Numbered from the stretch's first letter, positions 5,486 through 11,999 are shown. The stretch is DNA of 15,912 nt from Candidatus Levybacteria bacterium RIFCSPLOWO2_01_FULL_39_10 (GCA_001782515.1 MFOV01000006.1:1-15912); one strand, 5' to 3'. Numbers and translations are program-made. Notes: generated by a model not told the origin, from the letters alone.

Positions 5486-6685
5486 ATGAGTAAGTTTTTG
5501 AGTAAATTTAAAAAAATTAAGCTAAGAAATAAAAAGATCCTCAATCTTCTTGTGATCATCTTTCTTCTTCTTCTCTTAACCTACGCTCCTTATTTTCAGG
5601 TAAATCAAGCTCATGCTGTAGTTCCTCTAACAGAAGCATCAGTCAGGCTTGATAGGGTTGGTGCAAGTGAAGTCTTTAATACAACAACAGGTTATAAAAT
5701 TTTAATTGTTGCAAAGCCTGCCTCCACAGCAACTGAGGCTAGAGTTAAAATTACTTATCAGGACGATACAGATACGGGTTTTGTAATTAACGCTACAGCA
5801 ACAAACCATGATACATCAACATCGGGTTTACCATCTACATATCAGGGAGAGTCTCTGATAGCATGGCCTACTATTCAGGCTGAAGCAACCTCAGTTACAG
5901 ATAATGGCAATACAACTGATGTTGTATTCACTAGTGGCGACATGACAGCAGGCACGCTTTATGGTTTTTATATTACATGCAGCTCAACTACCTGTGTAAC
6001 CAATCCGACAACAGGTAATGCCGGGCAAAAAACTATCACAATTACCACTCAAACTTCAGCGCCCGCAGATATTGATACGCAGTCGGTAGCAGTTGACATA
6101 ACAACAACAGATGCGGATCAGGTAACAGTGACCGCAACAGTTCCGCCAACTTTTAATTTTGCACTTTCAGGAAACTCTATTGCATTGGGAACTCTTTCAA
6201 CAAGCGCCCATACCAGGGGAACCATAACAATAGATGTTGATACAAATGCAAATAACGGTTATATGACATATATTCGAAGCGAAGGATCAGCAGCAACTCT
6301 TGCATCAGCCAGTACTTCCGATGCAATTTCCTCAACTGATCCTTCTACTGATGCATCAGCTGAGGATGTGGCTGCTTCTACGGGAGCTGAAGCATATGTG
6401 ATTGACGTTGGTGCAACCGCAGGCTCAAACCCGTCCGGCACTTTATCTGTTGCAAACGAGTATGACGGGGGTGATGATGCTACTGCAAATTCATCATCTA
6501 CCGCAGGAGGGGTGCTTGGAACTTCTGCGACTGCAAACGGCGGATTTGAGCAATTTGCCCAAAGAACCGGGGTTGTTGACAGCGATACTTTGACTCTATA
6601 CGCGGTTGTAGATATTTCGCCAGTAAATAAAGCTGCAACTGACTATACTGATACTTGGGAATTAGTCGGAGCGGGAAATTTTTAA
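5486..6685 (+). CDS. Secreted surface protein with C-terminal WxL-like domain
   Basis: 399 residues. The frame is open from 5360, but the part before 5486 translates the palindrome region; the ATG at 5486 gives a textbook signal peptide: basic MSKFLSKFKKIKLRNKK, hydrophobic core (20-35), and a likely cleavage after AHA (residue 44). The first mature domain (45-200) is a beta-rich module with VRLDRVGASEVF and IKITYQDDTD-type strands. From about residue 215 comes VTATVPPTFNFALSGNSIAL, LGTLSTSAHTRGTITIDVDT, GYMTYIRS, and the end SPVNKAATDYTDTWELVGAG. The terminal W391-E-L393 after an aromatic-rich strand resembles the closing strand of WxL domains, which bind the cell wall in Firmicutes. The C-terminal pattern recurs in the protein at 9523. 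There is no membrane anchor after the signal. It is followed by a terminator at 6753. WxL assignment is by eye only. Confidence 0.7.
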   Translation: MSKFLSKFKKIKLRNKKILNLLVIIFLLLLLTYAPYFQVNQAHAVVPLTEASVRLDRVGASEVFNTTTGYKILIVAKPASTATEARVKITYQDDTDTGFVINATATNHDTSTSGLPSTYQGESLIAWPTIQAEATSVTDNGNTTDVVFTSGDMTAGTLYGFYITCSSTTCVTNPTTGNAGQKTITITTQTSAPADIDTQSVAVDITTTDADQVTVTATVPPTFNFALSGNSIALGTLSTSAHTRGTITIDVDTNANNGYMTYIRSEGSAATLASASTSDAISSTDPSTDASAEDVAASTGAEAYVIDVGATAGSNPSGTLSVANEYDGGDDATANSSSTAGGVLGTSATANGGFEQFAQRTGVVDSDTLTLYAVVDISPVNKAATDYTDTWELVGAGNF

Positions 6686-6711
6686 ATATGATTTGCACAG
6701 ATTTTTAACAG

Positions 6712-6734
6712 ACCTGCCTTGCCGGCAGACAGGT
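6712..6734. repeat. Imperfect palindrome with CCGG centre
   Basis: ACCTG (6712-6716) and CAGGT (6730-6734) flank an imperfectly paired middle containing GCCGGCAG. It sits between the stop of the 5486 gene and the terminator. It may be a REP-like element or the first of two tandem terminator hairpins; only one copy is present here. Confidence 0.4.
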
Positions 6735-6752
6735 TTCCACCGGTCTTATGAC

Positions 6753-6782
6753 AATCCTGCTCGTAATAACGGCAGGATTTTT
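6753..6782 (+). terminator. Rho-independent terminator after the WxL-like gene
   Basis: AATCCTGC (6753-6760) pairs perfectly with GCAGGATT (6772-6779) around an 11-base loop, and a run of five T (6778-6782) follows. It separates the 5486 gene from the next promoter, whose extended -10 begins at once after the T run. Confidence 0.75.
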
Positions 6783-6790
6783 GGTATAAT
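6782..6790 (+). promoter_or_regulatory. Extended -10 promoter of the first DUF916-like gene
   Basis: TGG followed by a perfect TATAAT (6785-6790) makes an extended -10 element; no good -35 box is placed at the right distance. Transcription would start near 6797, leaving a leader of about 38 bases made almost wholly of heptamer repeats. Confidence 0.6.
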
Positions 6791-6797
6791 GAGAAAG

Positions 6798-6860
6798 AAA
6801 GCTAAAAACGAATAACGAAAAACCACAAAACCATATGTTAAAACTAAAAACTATAAAACT
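6798..6860 (+). repeat. Period-7 repeat running across a start codon
   Basis: Nine in-phase heptamers from AAAGCTA (6798) through AAAACGA, AAAACCA and ATATGTT (6833, holding the ATG) to AAAACTA at 6840 and 6847. The array therefore supplies both the leader and the first codons (MLKLKTIK) of the gene at 6835. Confidence 0.7.
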
Positions 6861-7881
6861 ATTAATTCTGGTTTTTACATTTTCACTCTTCGTTTTTAGT
6901 TTGAAAGCTGTTCTTGCCCAAGAAACTCAGACTTCCGGCATAAATTTATCCCTTTCACCCACCTATATAAGCCTCACAACTGATCCGGGAAAGCCTGTTA
7001 CAGGTCAATTCAGGGTAACCAATAATAATACTTCAGCTGAAGACCTTCGACTGAAATTAATTAAATTTCAGCCAGATACAGCAGGCAGAAATCCGGTGGT
7101 TGCAGACATCGGGAAGGAAGATGAATTTGCAGGCTGGATAGAATACAGCCCATCTGAATTTACACTTAATCCAAGCGAATCAAGAACAATTAGGTTTACT
7201 ATTTCGCCTCCCGAGTCAGCATCACTTGGATACTATTACGGCTTTTTGGTTGGAAGAGAAAGTGAGGCAGAAGGAGTGGAAGGAGGACAGGCAAAAATCG
7301 TAGGATCGGTTGCATTGCCGATTCTTCTTGATGTCAAATCTCCAAATGCCAAAAGAGAACTTCAGATTACAGAGTTTAAGACAGATAAACTATTTTATGA
7401 ATATCTGCCAACAAACTTGCAACTTTTAGTCAATAATACCGGTAACGTCCATGTAATTCCTTTTGGCAATGTATTTATTGACTCAATGTTAAATCAGGAA
7501 ATTGCGGTTTTGGAAATTAATCCGGGCAGGGGAAATATAATTCCCAACAGCCTTAGACAGTTTAATGTCATTTGGGATGATGGTTTTGCAGTTACGGTTC
7601 CAAAGGAGGAAAATGGTGCAGTGGTTCTAAATGATAAAGGTGAGACAGAGTACGAAACTAAATTTGATTTTTCAAAAACGGATAAATTCAGATTCGGACG
7701 ATACAGCGCAAATTTACTCATGGTATATGATAACGGAGAGCGTGACATTCCGGTTGAGGCAAAAGTATCTTTCTGGATTTTCCCCTGGAAGATAGTCGGG
7801 GGAGCAAGTTTGATTGTCATTTTAGCTCTGGTTGGAGTTGTAGCAATATTTAGGCCAGTGTTTAAAAAACTTAAAACTTAA
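6835..7881 (+). CDS. DUF916-like membrane protein, WxL-interacting type (copy 1)
   Basis: 348 residues. A signal peptide (1-28, cleavage likely after VLA) leads into an N-terminal Ig-like domain with GINLSLSPTYISLTTDPGKP (34-53), QFRVTNNN and ESRTIRFTISPPESASLGYY, followed by GFLVG; this is the layout of the DUF916 domain of WxL-interacting proteins, where it contacts peptidoglycan. A second beta domain (about 180-310) contains LQLLVNNTGNVHVIPFGNVF. A C-terminal membrane helix (about 320-340, VGGASLIVILALVGVVAIF) and a basic tail (KKLKT) anchor it with the bulk outside. It sits between the two WxL-like proteins (5486 and 9523) and next to a paralogue at 7981, which supports a joint surface role. 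No Shine-Dalgarno is present. The last codons and TAA lie within a heptamer array. Confidence 0.75.
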   Translation: MLKLKTIKLLILVFTFSLFVFSLKAVLAQETQTSGINLSLSPTYISLTTDPGKPVTGQFRVTNNNTSAEDLRLKLIKFQPDTAGRNPVVADIGKEDEFAGWIEYSPSEFTLNPSESRTIRFTISPPESASLGYYYGFLVGRESEAEGVEGGQAKIVGSVALPILLDVKSPNAKRELQITEFKTDKLFYEYLPTNLQLLVNNTGNVHVIPFGNVFIDSMLNQEIAVLEINPGRGNIIPNSLRQFNVIWDDGFAVTVPKEENGAVVLNDKGETEYETKFDFSKTDKFRFGRYSANLLMVYDNGERDIPVEAKVSFWIFPWKIVGGASLIVILALVGVVAIFRPVFKKLKT

Positions 7882-7928
7882 AACTAAAAGCTAAAAACTA
7901 AAAGCCACAAACCAAAATTCAAAACCTT
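7866..7928 (+). repeat. Period-7 repeat over the end of copy 1 and the gap after it
   Basis: Nine in-phase heptamers: AAAACTT at 7866 and 7873, AAAACTA at 7880 and 7894, AAAGCTA at 7887, then AAAGCCA, CAAACCA, AAATTCA and AAACCTT. The first two encode the C-terminal Lys-Leu residues of the 6835 gene and the stop falls across the second and third. A further run (TTGATTC, ATGCTTC, ATAATTC) follows at 7939-7959. Confidence 0.75.
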
Positions 7929-7965
7929 ACCTTAATTCTTGATTCATGCTTCATAATTCATTTTT

Positions 7966-7974
7966 TGCTATCAT
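7966..7974 (+). promoter_or_regulatory. Extended -10 promoter giving a leaderless mRNA for the 7981 gene
   Basis: TGC plus TATCAT (7969-7974) ends exactly six bases before the ATG at 7981, so the expected first transcribed base is the A of the ATG. No Shine-Dalgarno is present. Confidence 0.55.
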
Positions 7975-7980
7975 CTATTT

Positions 7981-8913
7981 ATGAGATTTAGTTTAATACC
8001 CGGAATATTGTTTGTAATTCTCCTGGTACTCCCTCAAACGGTAAGAGCTGATTCAATCAAAATTGAGCCTGCTTTTATTGAGGTTGAAATGGAATCAACT
8101 GAGTCGGCAAAAGAGTTTGTATTTACTATCACAAATAATTCGGATAAAGAATTAAGCATTGATCTTTCAGGGATTGATTTTAGGCAGAGTGACGATCCCT
8201 ATGGCAACGTTAGTTTTTTAGGGAAAGAAATTAAAGATTATACATATGGATTGACCTCGTTTATAAGTTTTACCAACAACAATCTGGAGCTTAAACAGCA
8301 AGAAAAGCGTGAAATTAATGTTACTATTGCAAACAGGCAGGACCTGTCACCGGGAGGCCACTATGGGGCTGTTATTGTGAGACAAAGGCCCGGTTCATCA
8401 ACAGACAATACAATTGTGACACCAGCTCTTTCTTCTTTAGTTTACCTAACCAAAAAAGGAGGGGAGCGCTATAATTTATCATTTAAAGATGTGGATTTTC
8501 CAAAAATTCCTATTGTTTTTGCCCATCCATCAACATACTTTATTCTTCTTCAAAACGACGGTAATGTGCACTTAACTCCTTACGGCAGAGCAGATATTAC
8601 TGATATTTTCGGCAGGCTTATCTATAAGGGGATAATTAACGAAAATTCACTTAAAGTTCTTCCTCAGTCCAGAAAATACATTCCGGTTTATTCAAAAAAA
8701 GTTAGCACACCAGTCCCTATTTCGATAAATAAAATTAGCATTCAAGGCCGTGATTCGCTTGATAAAACTAAATTTTCATACCAAGATTACTTTTTATATA
8801 TAAATCCGGTGTTCGGGACAGGAGTAATTATAGGGTTAATAATTCTTGTTTTGATCTGGCTTAAAAAGCGCAAAACTAAAAACTTAAAGCTAAAAACCAC
8901 AGTTAAAAACTAA
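7981..8913 (+). CDS. DUF916-like membrane protein, WxL-interacting type (copy 2)
   Basis: 310 residues, a shorter paralogue of the 6835 product. Signal peptide 1-23 (cleavage likely after VRA). Domain 1 (24-145) begins IKIEPAFIEVEMESTESAKE, with FVFTITNNSDKELSIDLSGI, and closes with REINVTIANRQDLSPGGHYG followed by AVIVRQRPG; domain 2 (146-270) has YFILLQNDGNVHLTPYGRAD, a line closely matching NNTGNVHVIPFG of copy 1. A membrane helix (about 277-293, TGVIIGLIILVLIWL) and a Lys-rich tail end it. The tail (KTKNLKLKTT) is encoded by a heptamer repeat at 8872-8913. The gene is preceded by an extended -10 six bases before the ATG. The next gene starts ten bases after the stop, so the two are probably co-transcribed. 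Confidence 0.75.
   Translation: MRFSLIPGILFVILLVLPQTVRADSIKIEPAFIEVEMESTESAKEFVFTITNNSDKELSIDLSGIDFRQSDDPYGNVSFLGKEIKDYTYGLTSFISFTNNNLELKQQEKREINVTIANRQDLSPGGHYGAVIVRQRPGSSTDNTIVTPALSSLVYLTKKGGERYNLSFKDVDFPKIPIVFAHPSTYFILLQNDGNVHLTPYGRADITDIFGRLIYKGIINENSLKVLPQSRKYIPVYSKKVSTPVPISINKISIQGRDSLDKTKFSYQDYFLYINPVFGTGVIIGLIILVLIWLKKRKTKNLKLKTTVKN
8872..8913 (+). repeat. Period-7 repeat forming the 3' end of a coding region
   Basis: Six in-phase heptamers (AAAACTA, AAAACTT, AAAGCTA, AAAACCA, CAGTTAA, AAACTAA) lie wholly inside the 7981 gene, and the last contains its TAA stop. Confidence 0.7.
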
Positions 8914-8923
8914 TAAATTAATT

Positions 8924-9499
8924 ATGAAGAAAAAAATTATAATTGGAGCCGTTGTTTTATTTGGGATCGCAGTCTTGGGAGTTGTTCTTTTTGAGTATCT
9001 TGAAAAGCCTGAGTTTGGGAGCGAACTGTCGGATCGGTCAAAAAAGTTTATAAGTTCGCAAAAGTCCGGCAGTTATTCAAATCTTCTGAGCGAAGAAAAA
9101 AAAGACGATCTTAAGGGAGAGCGAGTAAGCGTGGGTGAGTGTTTTTCGTTTATTATGCCGTATTCTGTTTTTAACCACTATGAACAGGGAAAATGCAACG
9201 AGTATTTTGCGTTTGAAAGACCAAAGGGTTCAATTGTTGCCTATTTGACAGACACGGTTTCAAGTTCGCTGGATCAAGCACCGGGGGTAAGTATGAGAAG
9301 GTTAAACCCCGAGCAGTATGAAGAAAGAAATATAAAAGTAGGGGACAGGGAGTTTTTGGGATTTATAGATTTACTCGATCAATTTACTATCACAATATAT
9401 CACAATATAGATAACCAGTACTTAATTTTGACTTTAAAACTTCCGGAGGAAAACCAAAAAGTGCTTGAGGGGATACTTTCATCCCTTGAGTTTAATTAA
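8924..9499 (+). CDS. Small membrane-anchored extracellular protein, unknown function
   Basis: 191 residues. MKKKI and a hydrophobic stretch (residues 5-23, IIIGAVVLFGIAVLGVVLF) form an uncleaved anchor, since no cleavage site or lipobox Cys is visible. The extracellular part has a polar linker (35-65), then SVGECFSFIMPYSVFNHYEQ (about 69-88), KGSIVAYLTDTVSS and FTITIYHNIDNQYLILTLKL, ending EGILSSLEF. The order (F-x-F-x-x-P start, hydrophobic strands, final I-L-S-S-L-x-F helix) recalls PsbP/DUF1795-like alpha-beta domains, but this is a weak resemblance. Two Cys (about 73 and 90) may form a disulfide. It follows the 7981 gene by ten bases and lacks a Shine-Dalgarno. Confidence 0.7.
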   Translation: MKKKIIIGAVVLFGIAVLGVVLFEYLEKPEFGSELSDRSKKFISSQKSGSYSNLLSEEKKDDLKGERVSVGECFSFIMPYSVFNHYEQGKCNEYFAFERPKGSIVAYLTDTVSSSLDQAPGVSMRRLNPEQYEERNIKVGDREFLGFIDLLDQFTITIYHNIDNQYLILTLKLPEENQKVLEGILSSLEFN

Positions 9500-9507
9500 T
9501 TTTAGTT

Positions 9508-9516
9508 TGATAAAAT
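9508..9516 (+). promoter_or_regulatory. Extended -10 promoter giving a leaderless mRNA for the 9523 gene
   Basis: TGA plus TAAAAT (9511-9516) ends six bases before the ATG at 9523, the same geometry as at 7981 and 12077. A -35-like TTGAGT lies at 9486-9491 (spacer 19). Confidence 0.5.
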
Positions 9517-9522
9517 ATTTAT

Positions 9523-10593
9523 ATGAAGAACAGATTTAAGAAAGTCACAAAACAATTTCTCACAGGCGGATTATTTATACTTTTTGTATTTCCTGCGTCA
9601 ACTAATTATGAGCTAAGAAGCTTTGGTTTTGGCGCAGGAGGGGGGAGCCTTGATTCAACAACCTATTCGCTTGAAGGAATTTTAGGCGAGCAGTCAGCAA
9701 GTGTTTCATCAAACTCTTACAATGTTCGCGCAGGACTCCTTGGTGTTCAAACTGCTCATATTCCGCCTGCGCCAAGCCTTACAAATCCGAGCTCGTGGTA
9801 TAACAAATTGAAGCTAATTATTGATACTGGAGGTAATCCATCAGATACTGTCTTTGCAGTTGCAATCTCAAATAATAATTGGGCAACAACCAATTGGGTG
9901 CAATCCGACAATACAGTGGGGGCAAGTTTGGGGATTGAGGATTATCAGACTTATGCGAATTGGGGAGGAGCATCAGGCGAAAACATAATCGGCCTTGATC
10001 CAAACACTACTTACTGGGTGCGTGTAAAAGCATGGCAGGGAGAGTTCTCAGAATCCGGCCTTGGACCGCAGGCAAGTGCGGCAACAGTTAATGTATCAAT
10101 TGATTTTGATATTGATGTATCCTCATCAGACACAGAAACCGCAGCTCCTTACGCTCTCCCCTTCGGAACTCTTTCAATAGGCTCAGTTAACACTCCTTCA
10201 ACCAAAGTCTGGGTGGACATTGACACAAATGCCCAGTACGGAGGCTATATTTATTTATCAGACAATAATTCAGGACTTTTGAGCGCATCAACAAGCTATA
10301 CAATTGACGGGGTTACAGGAAACCTTGGATCGCTTCCTGAAGGATTTGGCGCCCAAAGCTCAACTGATATTGAAACATCAGGCGGACCTCTGACTGCAAT
10401 TTCTCCCTACAATAATTCAAGTGAAAATGTGGGAATTATTGATACAACCATAAGAGAGCTTTATTCAACAAGCGGTAATCCGATTACAGGAGGCAGAGGT
10501 TCATTTCTCCTTAAAGCAAAACCTTCAAATACAGCACCCGCATCAGCTGATTATACTGATACTCTGACAATAATTGCAGCAGGAACTTTCTAA
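9523..10593 (+). CDS. Secreted surface protein with FN3-like and WxL-like domains
   Basis: 356 residues. A basic start (KNRFKKVTKQ) and hydrophobic core (12-25) form the signal peptide. Residues 30-75 hold a Gly/Ser-rich stretch with TYSLEGILGEQSASVSSNSY and VRAGLLG, a motif common in exported proteins. Residues 80-190 form a fibronectin-III-like domain (PPAPSLTNPSSWYNKLKLII, then DPNTTYWVRVKAWQGEFSES). The C-terminal domain (195-356) parallels the 5486 product: PFGTLSIGSVNTPSTKVWVD, DTNAQYGGYIYLSD, and the end ASADYTDTLTIIAAGTF. The final strand lacks the Trp of WxL, so it is WxL-like at most. It ends the plus-strand surface block; its own extended -10 lies just upstream, so it may be made independently. 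Convergent with the PIN gene. Confidence 0.7.
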   Translation: MKNRFKKVTKQFLTGGLFILFVFPASTNYELRSFGFGAGGGSLDSTTYSLEGILGEQSASVSSNSYNVRAGLLGVQTAHIPPAPSLTNPSSWYNKLKLIIDTGGNPSDTVFAVAISNNNWATTNWVQSDNTVGASLGIEDYQTYANWGGASGENIIGLDPNTTYWVRVKAWQGEFSESGLGPQASAATVNVSIDFDIDVSSSDTETAAPYALPFGTLSIGSVNTPSTKVWVDIDTNAQYGGYIYLSDNNSGLLSASTSYTIDGVTGNLGSLPEGFGAQSSTDIETSGGPLTAISPYNNSSENVGIIDTTIRELYSTSGNPITGGRGSFLLKAKPSNTAPASADYTDTLTIIAAGTF

Positions 10594-10622
10594 TTTAGAT
10601 AATAGATAATAAATAAAATCTA

Positions 10623-10650
10623 ATATCTTAAGATTTGAGATATAATTTTT
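10623..10650 (+). terminator. Weak AT-rich terminator between convergent genes
   Basis: ATATCT (10623-10628) pairs with AGATAT (10638-10643), and five T follow at 10646-10650. It lies 30 bases after the 9523 gene. The stem has little G/C and overlaps heptamer-like sequence, so it is tentative. Confidence 0.35.
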
Positions 10651-10666
10651 GATTTATAATTTAGCT

Positions 10667-11092
10667 TTAAACAGGCAAGTTAAAAGCTGATAGGCCGAAC
10701 AATTGGTGTAGGTATCCAAAAGTGGCAATTTGTTGGATATTGTTTCTATTCGCAAGAACTGATGTTTGAGCTTCCCTGAAAGTAAGTTCCGTACTCTGGT
10801 AGTTAATTAAGGTCTTAAGCGATGCTTTAAGATCAGACTCATTAGGGTAGAGGATATTTAAGTTTGAGAGAGATACCCCCCTTAAAAAATCGCGGGCAAG
10901 GGAAGGGCTGATTTTTTCATATATTAACGCGCTTACTTCTTCAATTACCGTGTAGCTTGTAAATACCTGAAATTTTTCACCCGCAAAATACCTGAAATAC
11001 GCAGCTGCTTCCTGATGTCTTGGATCAGCGCGGTTTATAAACGCGTATAATACGTCTTTTTCTAAAAATACTTTTTTACTTTTTAATGCCAT
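10667..11092 (-). CDS. PIN-domain protein, VapC-like toxin candidate
   Basis: 141 residues, the usual VapC size. The PIN pattern is clear: VFLEKDVLYAFINRADPRHQ (residues 8-27), TSYTVIEEVSALIYEK (45-60), LTFREAQTSVLANRN (103-117) and ATFGYLHQLFG (123-133). Two of the catalytic Asp positions carry Glu (E11 for the first Asp, E107 for the Asp of the usual SFxDA motif), E52 of the EV motif is kept, and the Asp of the usual TFD motif is Gly126. Metal binding by the remaining acids is possible, so RNase activity cannot be called either way. It lies downstream of the HTH gene on the same strand (about 100 bases), the standard antitoxin-toxin order. Stop TAA. Confidence 0.75.
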   Translation of the reverse strand: MALKSKKVFLEKDVLYAFINRADPRHQEAAAYFRYFAGEKFQVFTSYTVIEEVSALIYEKISPSLARDFLRGVSLSNLNILYPNESDLKASLKTLINYQSTELTFREAQTSVLANRNNIQQIATFGYLHQLFGLSAFNLPV

Positions 11093-11103
11093 AATTTTTA
11101 AAA

Positions 11104-11188
11104 TTCTAATATCTAATTTCTAAATCCTAAACAAATTCAAAATTCTTAAATTCAAAACTTGTTTAGAGTTTAGTGTTTAGAATTTAAT
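11104..11188. repeat. Inverted period-7 repeat between the HTH and PIN genes
   Basis: The left arm has heptamers TTCTAAT (11104), ATCTAAT, TTCTAAA and TCCTAAA (to 11131). The right arm has GTTTAGA (11161), GTTTAGT, GTTTAGA and ATTTAAT (to 11188). CCTAAACAA and TTGTTTAG are directly complementary. The array fills the whole gap between the antitoxin-like and toxin-like genes, so a transcript would form a long hairpin there and could set their relative expression. Confidence 0.7.
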
Positions 11189-11191
11189 ATT

Positions 11192-11211
11192 TCTAGACTG
11201 CTAAGTCTAGA
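11192..11211 (-). promoter_or_regulatory. Perfect hairpin over the stop codon of the HTH gene
   Basis: TCTAGACT (11192-11199) and AGTCTAGA (11204-11211) form an eight-pair stem with a four-base loop. The TAG stop of the HTH gene (11193-11195) is inside the stem. No T run follows on the minus strand, so it looks like an attenuator or RNA-stability stem, or an operator palindrome, not a full terminator. Confidence 0.4.
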
Positions 11212-11471
11212 GATGCTCCTTTACCTTGAAGCTGGAAAAGGGGATCTGCATCATTAAATTCAGCGTATATCATTTTTCTGGGTGATTTTGAAGCCGGCTG
11301 TTTATTGGGAATAAAGTCTTTTGAAAAATTTGCCAAATCAGACTCCTTTATCCTGATATTTCCGCCGATTTTTGTAGCTTTTAGCTTCTCTTCTTTAATA
11401 TATCTTCTTATTGTCAGAGGATGGACTTTAAGAATATATGCAACCTGTTTTATAGAAAAAAGCTGTTCCAT
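11193..11471 (-). CDS. MerR/excisionase-type HTH protein, likely antitoxin
   Basis: 92 residues. The first 55 form a helix-turn-helix of the excisionase (helix_turn_helix_17) class: LFSIKQVAYILKVHPLTIRR (4-23), YIKEEKLKATKIGGNIRIKE (24-43), then SDLANF. The C-terminal half (56-92, including KSPRKMIYAEFNDADPLFQL) is unstructured-looking and suits a toxin-wrapping tail. HTH proteins of this kind commonly precede PIN genes in CPR genomes and act as antitoxin and autorepressor; that role is inferred from order here. The ATG at 11471 has no clear Shine-Dalgarno. The stop is TAG inside a perfect hairpin. The S23-type gene lies 50 bases upstream on the same strand, so the three may form one transcript. 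Confidence 0.75.
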   Translation of the reverse strand: MEQLFSIKQVAYILKVHPLTIRRYIKEEKLKATKIGGNIRIKESDLANFSKDFIPNKQPASKSPRKMIYAEFNDADPLFQLQGKGASLDLAV

Positions 11472-11477
11472 GATATT

Positions 11478-11512
11478 AACTAAGAACTAAAATGTAAAAG
11501 CTAAAATCCATA
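11478..11512. repeat. Period-7 repeat, AACTAAA type, 3' of the second S23 gene
   Basis: In-phase heptamers AACTAAG (11478), AACTAAA, ATGTAAA, AGCTAAA and ATCCATA. On the other strand they read TTTAGNT, matching in inverted sense the array at 11936-11963 on the far side of the S23 gene. Confidence 0.65.
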
Positions 11513-11521
11513 GCTTTATAG

Positions 11522-11926
11522 CTAATAGCTTCTTTTTCCTTTCATAGTGATCAGACTTGATGCTAACATCCTGCTTATTTGATCGAGTTCGGATAATAAA
11601 GCGTCACAGTCAGACTTTAGCTTGGGATACGAGTCTCTTAGAAGAGATAACCAGTATTCGGACTCGTTAGCCGATTTTAGTGCAATCTGATAGAACTTAA
11701 TAAATTCTCTTTTTGAGCTTGAGGCTTTTGCTTCAATTATATTTGCGCCAATTGAAGTCGAGGAACGTAAAAGCTGATCTCCTATTGACCAAAAAGCTCT
11801 TTCATTTGGAAGTTTATTAATAAACTTAATAATATCAAGGGAAAACTGATAGGTTCTATCTCTTAGGTTAGAAGATTTAAAGTTATGGTTATTAGTTTTA
11901 AGTTTTTCGTTATTAGTCATATTCAT
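11522..11926 (-). CDS. Four-helix-bundle protein, S23 family (second copy)
   Basis: 134 residues. Landmarks are LRDRTYQFSLDIIKFINKLP (21-40), DQLLRSSTSIGANIIEAKAS (50-69), SSKREFIKFYQIALKSANES (70-89) and EYWLSLLRDS. It is divergent from the 2675 product (RSSTSIGANIIEA here against RSSGSQAANYIEA there). The first 20 residues (MNMTNNEKLKTNNHNFKSSN) have no counterpart in the family core and are encoded by a heptamer array (11881-11922 on the plus strand), so the N-terminus looks like recruited repeat DNA; the true start could be ATG at 11926 or 11920. It may share a transcript with the HTH and PIN genes. A promoter candidate lies at 12000-12028. Stop TAG. Confidence 0.8.
   Translation of the reverse strand: MNMTNNEKLKTNNHNFKSSNLRDRTYQFSLDIIKFINKLPNERAFWSIGDQLLRSSTSIGANIIEAKASSSKREFIKFYQIALKSANESEYWLSLLRDSYPKLKSDCDALLSELDQISRMLASSLITMKGKRSY
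11881..11922 (-). repeat. Period-7 repeat inside the 5' end of the second S23 gene
   Basis: Six in-phase plus-strand heptamers (AGTTATG, GTTATTA, GTTTTAA, GTTTTTC, GTTATTA, GTCATAT) from 11881 cover the first dozen codons of the gene. Confidence 0.65.
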
Positions 11927-11935
11927 TTGTATTTG

Positions 11936-11963
11936 TTTAGAATTTAGAGCTTAGTGCTTAGAA
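11936..11963. repeat. Period-7 repeat, TTTAGAA type, 5' of the second S23 gene
   Basis: Four in-phase heptamers: TTTAGAA (11936), TTTAGAG, CTTAGTG and CTTAGAA. They are inverted relative to the array at 11478-11512. Confidence 0.75.
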
Positions 11964-11966
11964 TTT

Positions 11967-11988
11967 CTTTTTTGTGAAAACAAAAAAG
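11967..11988. other. Hairpin with GAAA tetraloop between divergent genes
   Basis: CTTTTTTGT (11967-11975), loop GAAA, ACAAAAAAG (11980-11988): nine perfect pairs. It lies within the predicted leader of the minus-strand S23 transcript. On the minus strand the stem contains the T run, so it could attenuate transcription, but no T run follows the stem. Confidence 0.4.
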
Positions 11989-11999
11989 GCATATGTAAT

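Noticed and set aside
6402..6698. Short frames on both strands at the end of the WxL-like gene
   Set aside because: They are shadows of a Thr/Ala/Ser-rich coding region with no start signals or recognisable motifs.
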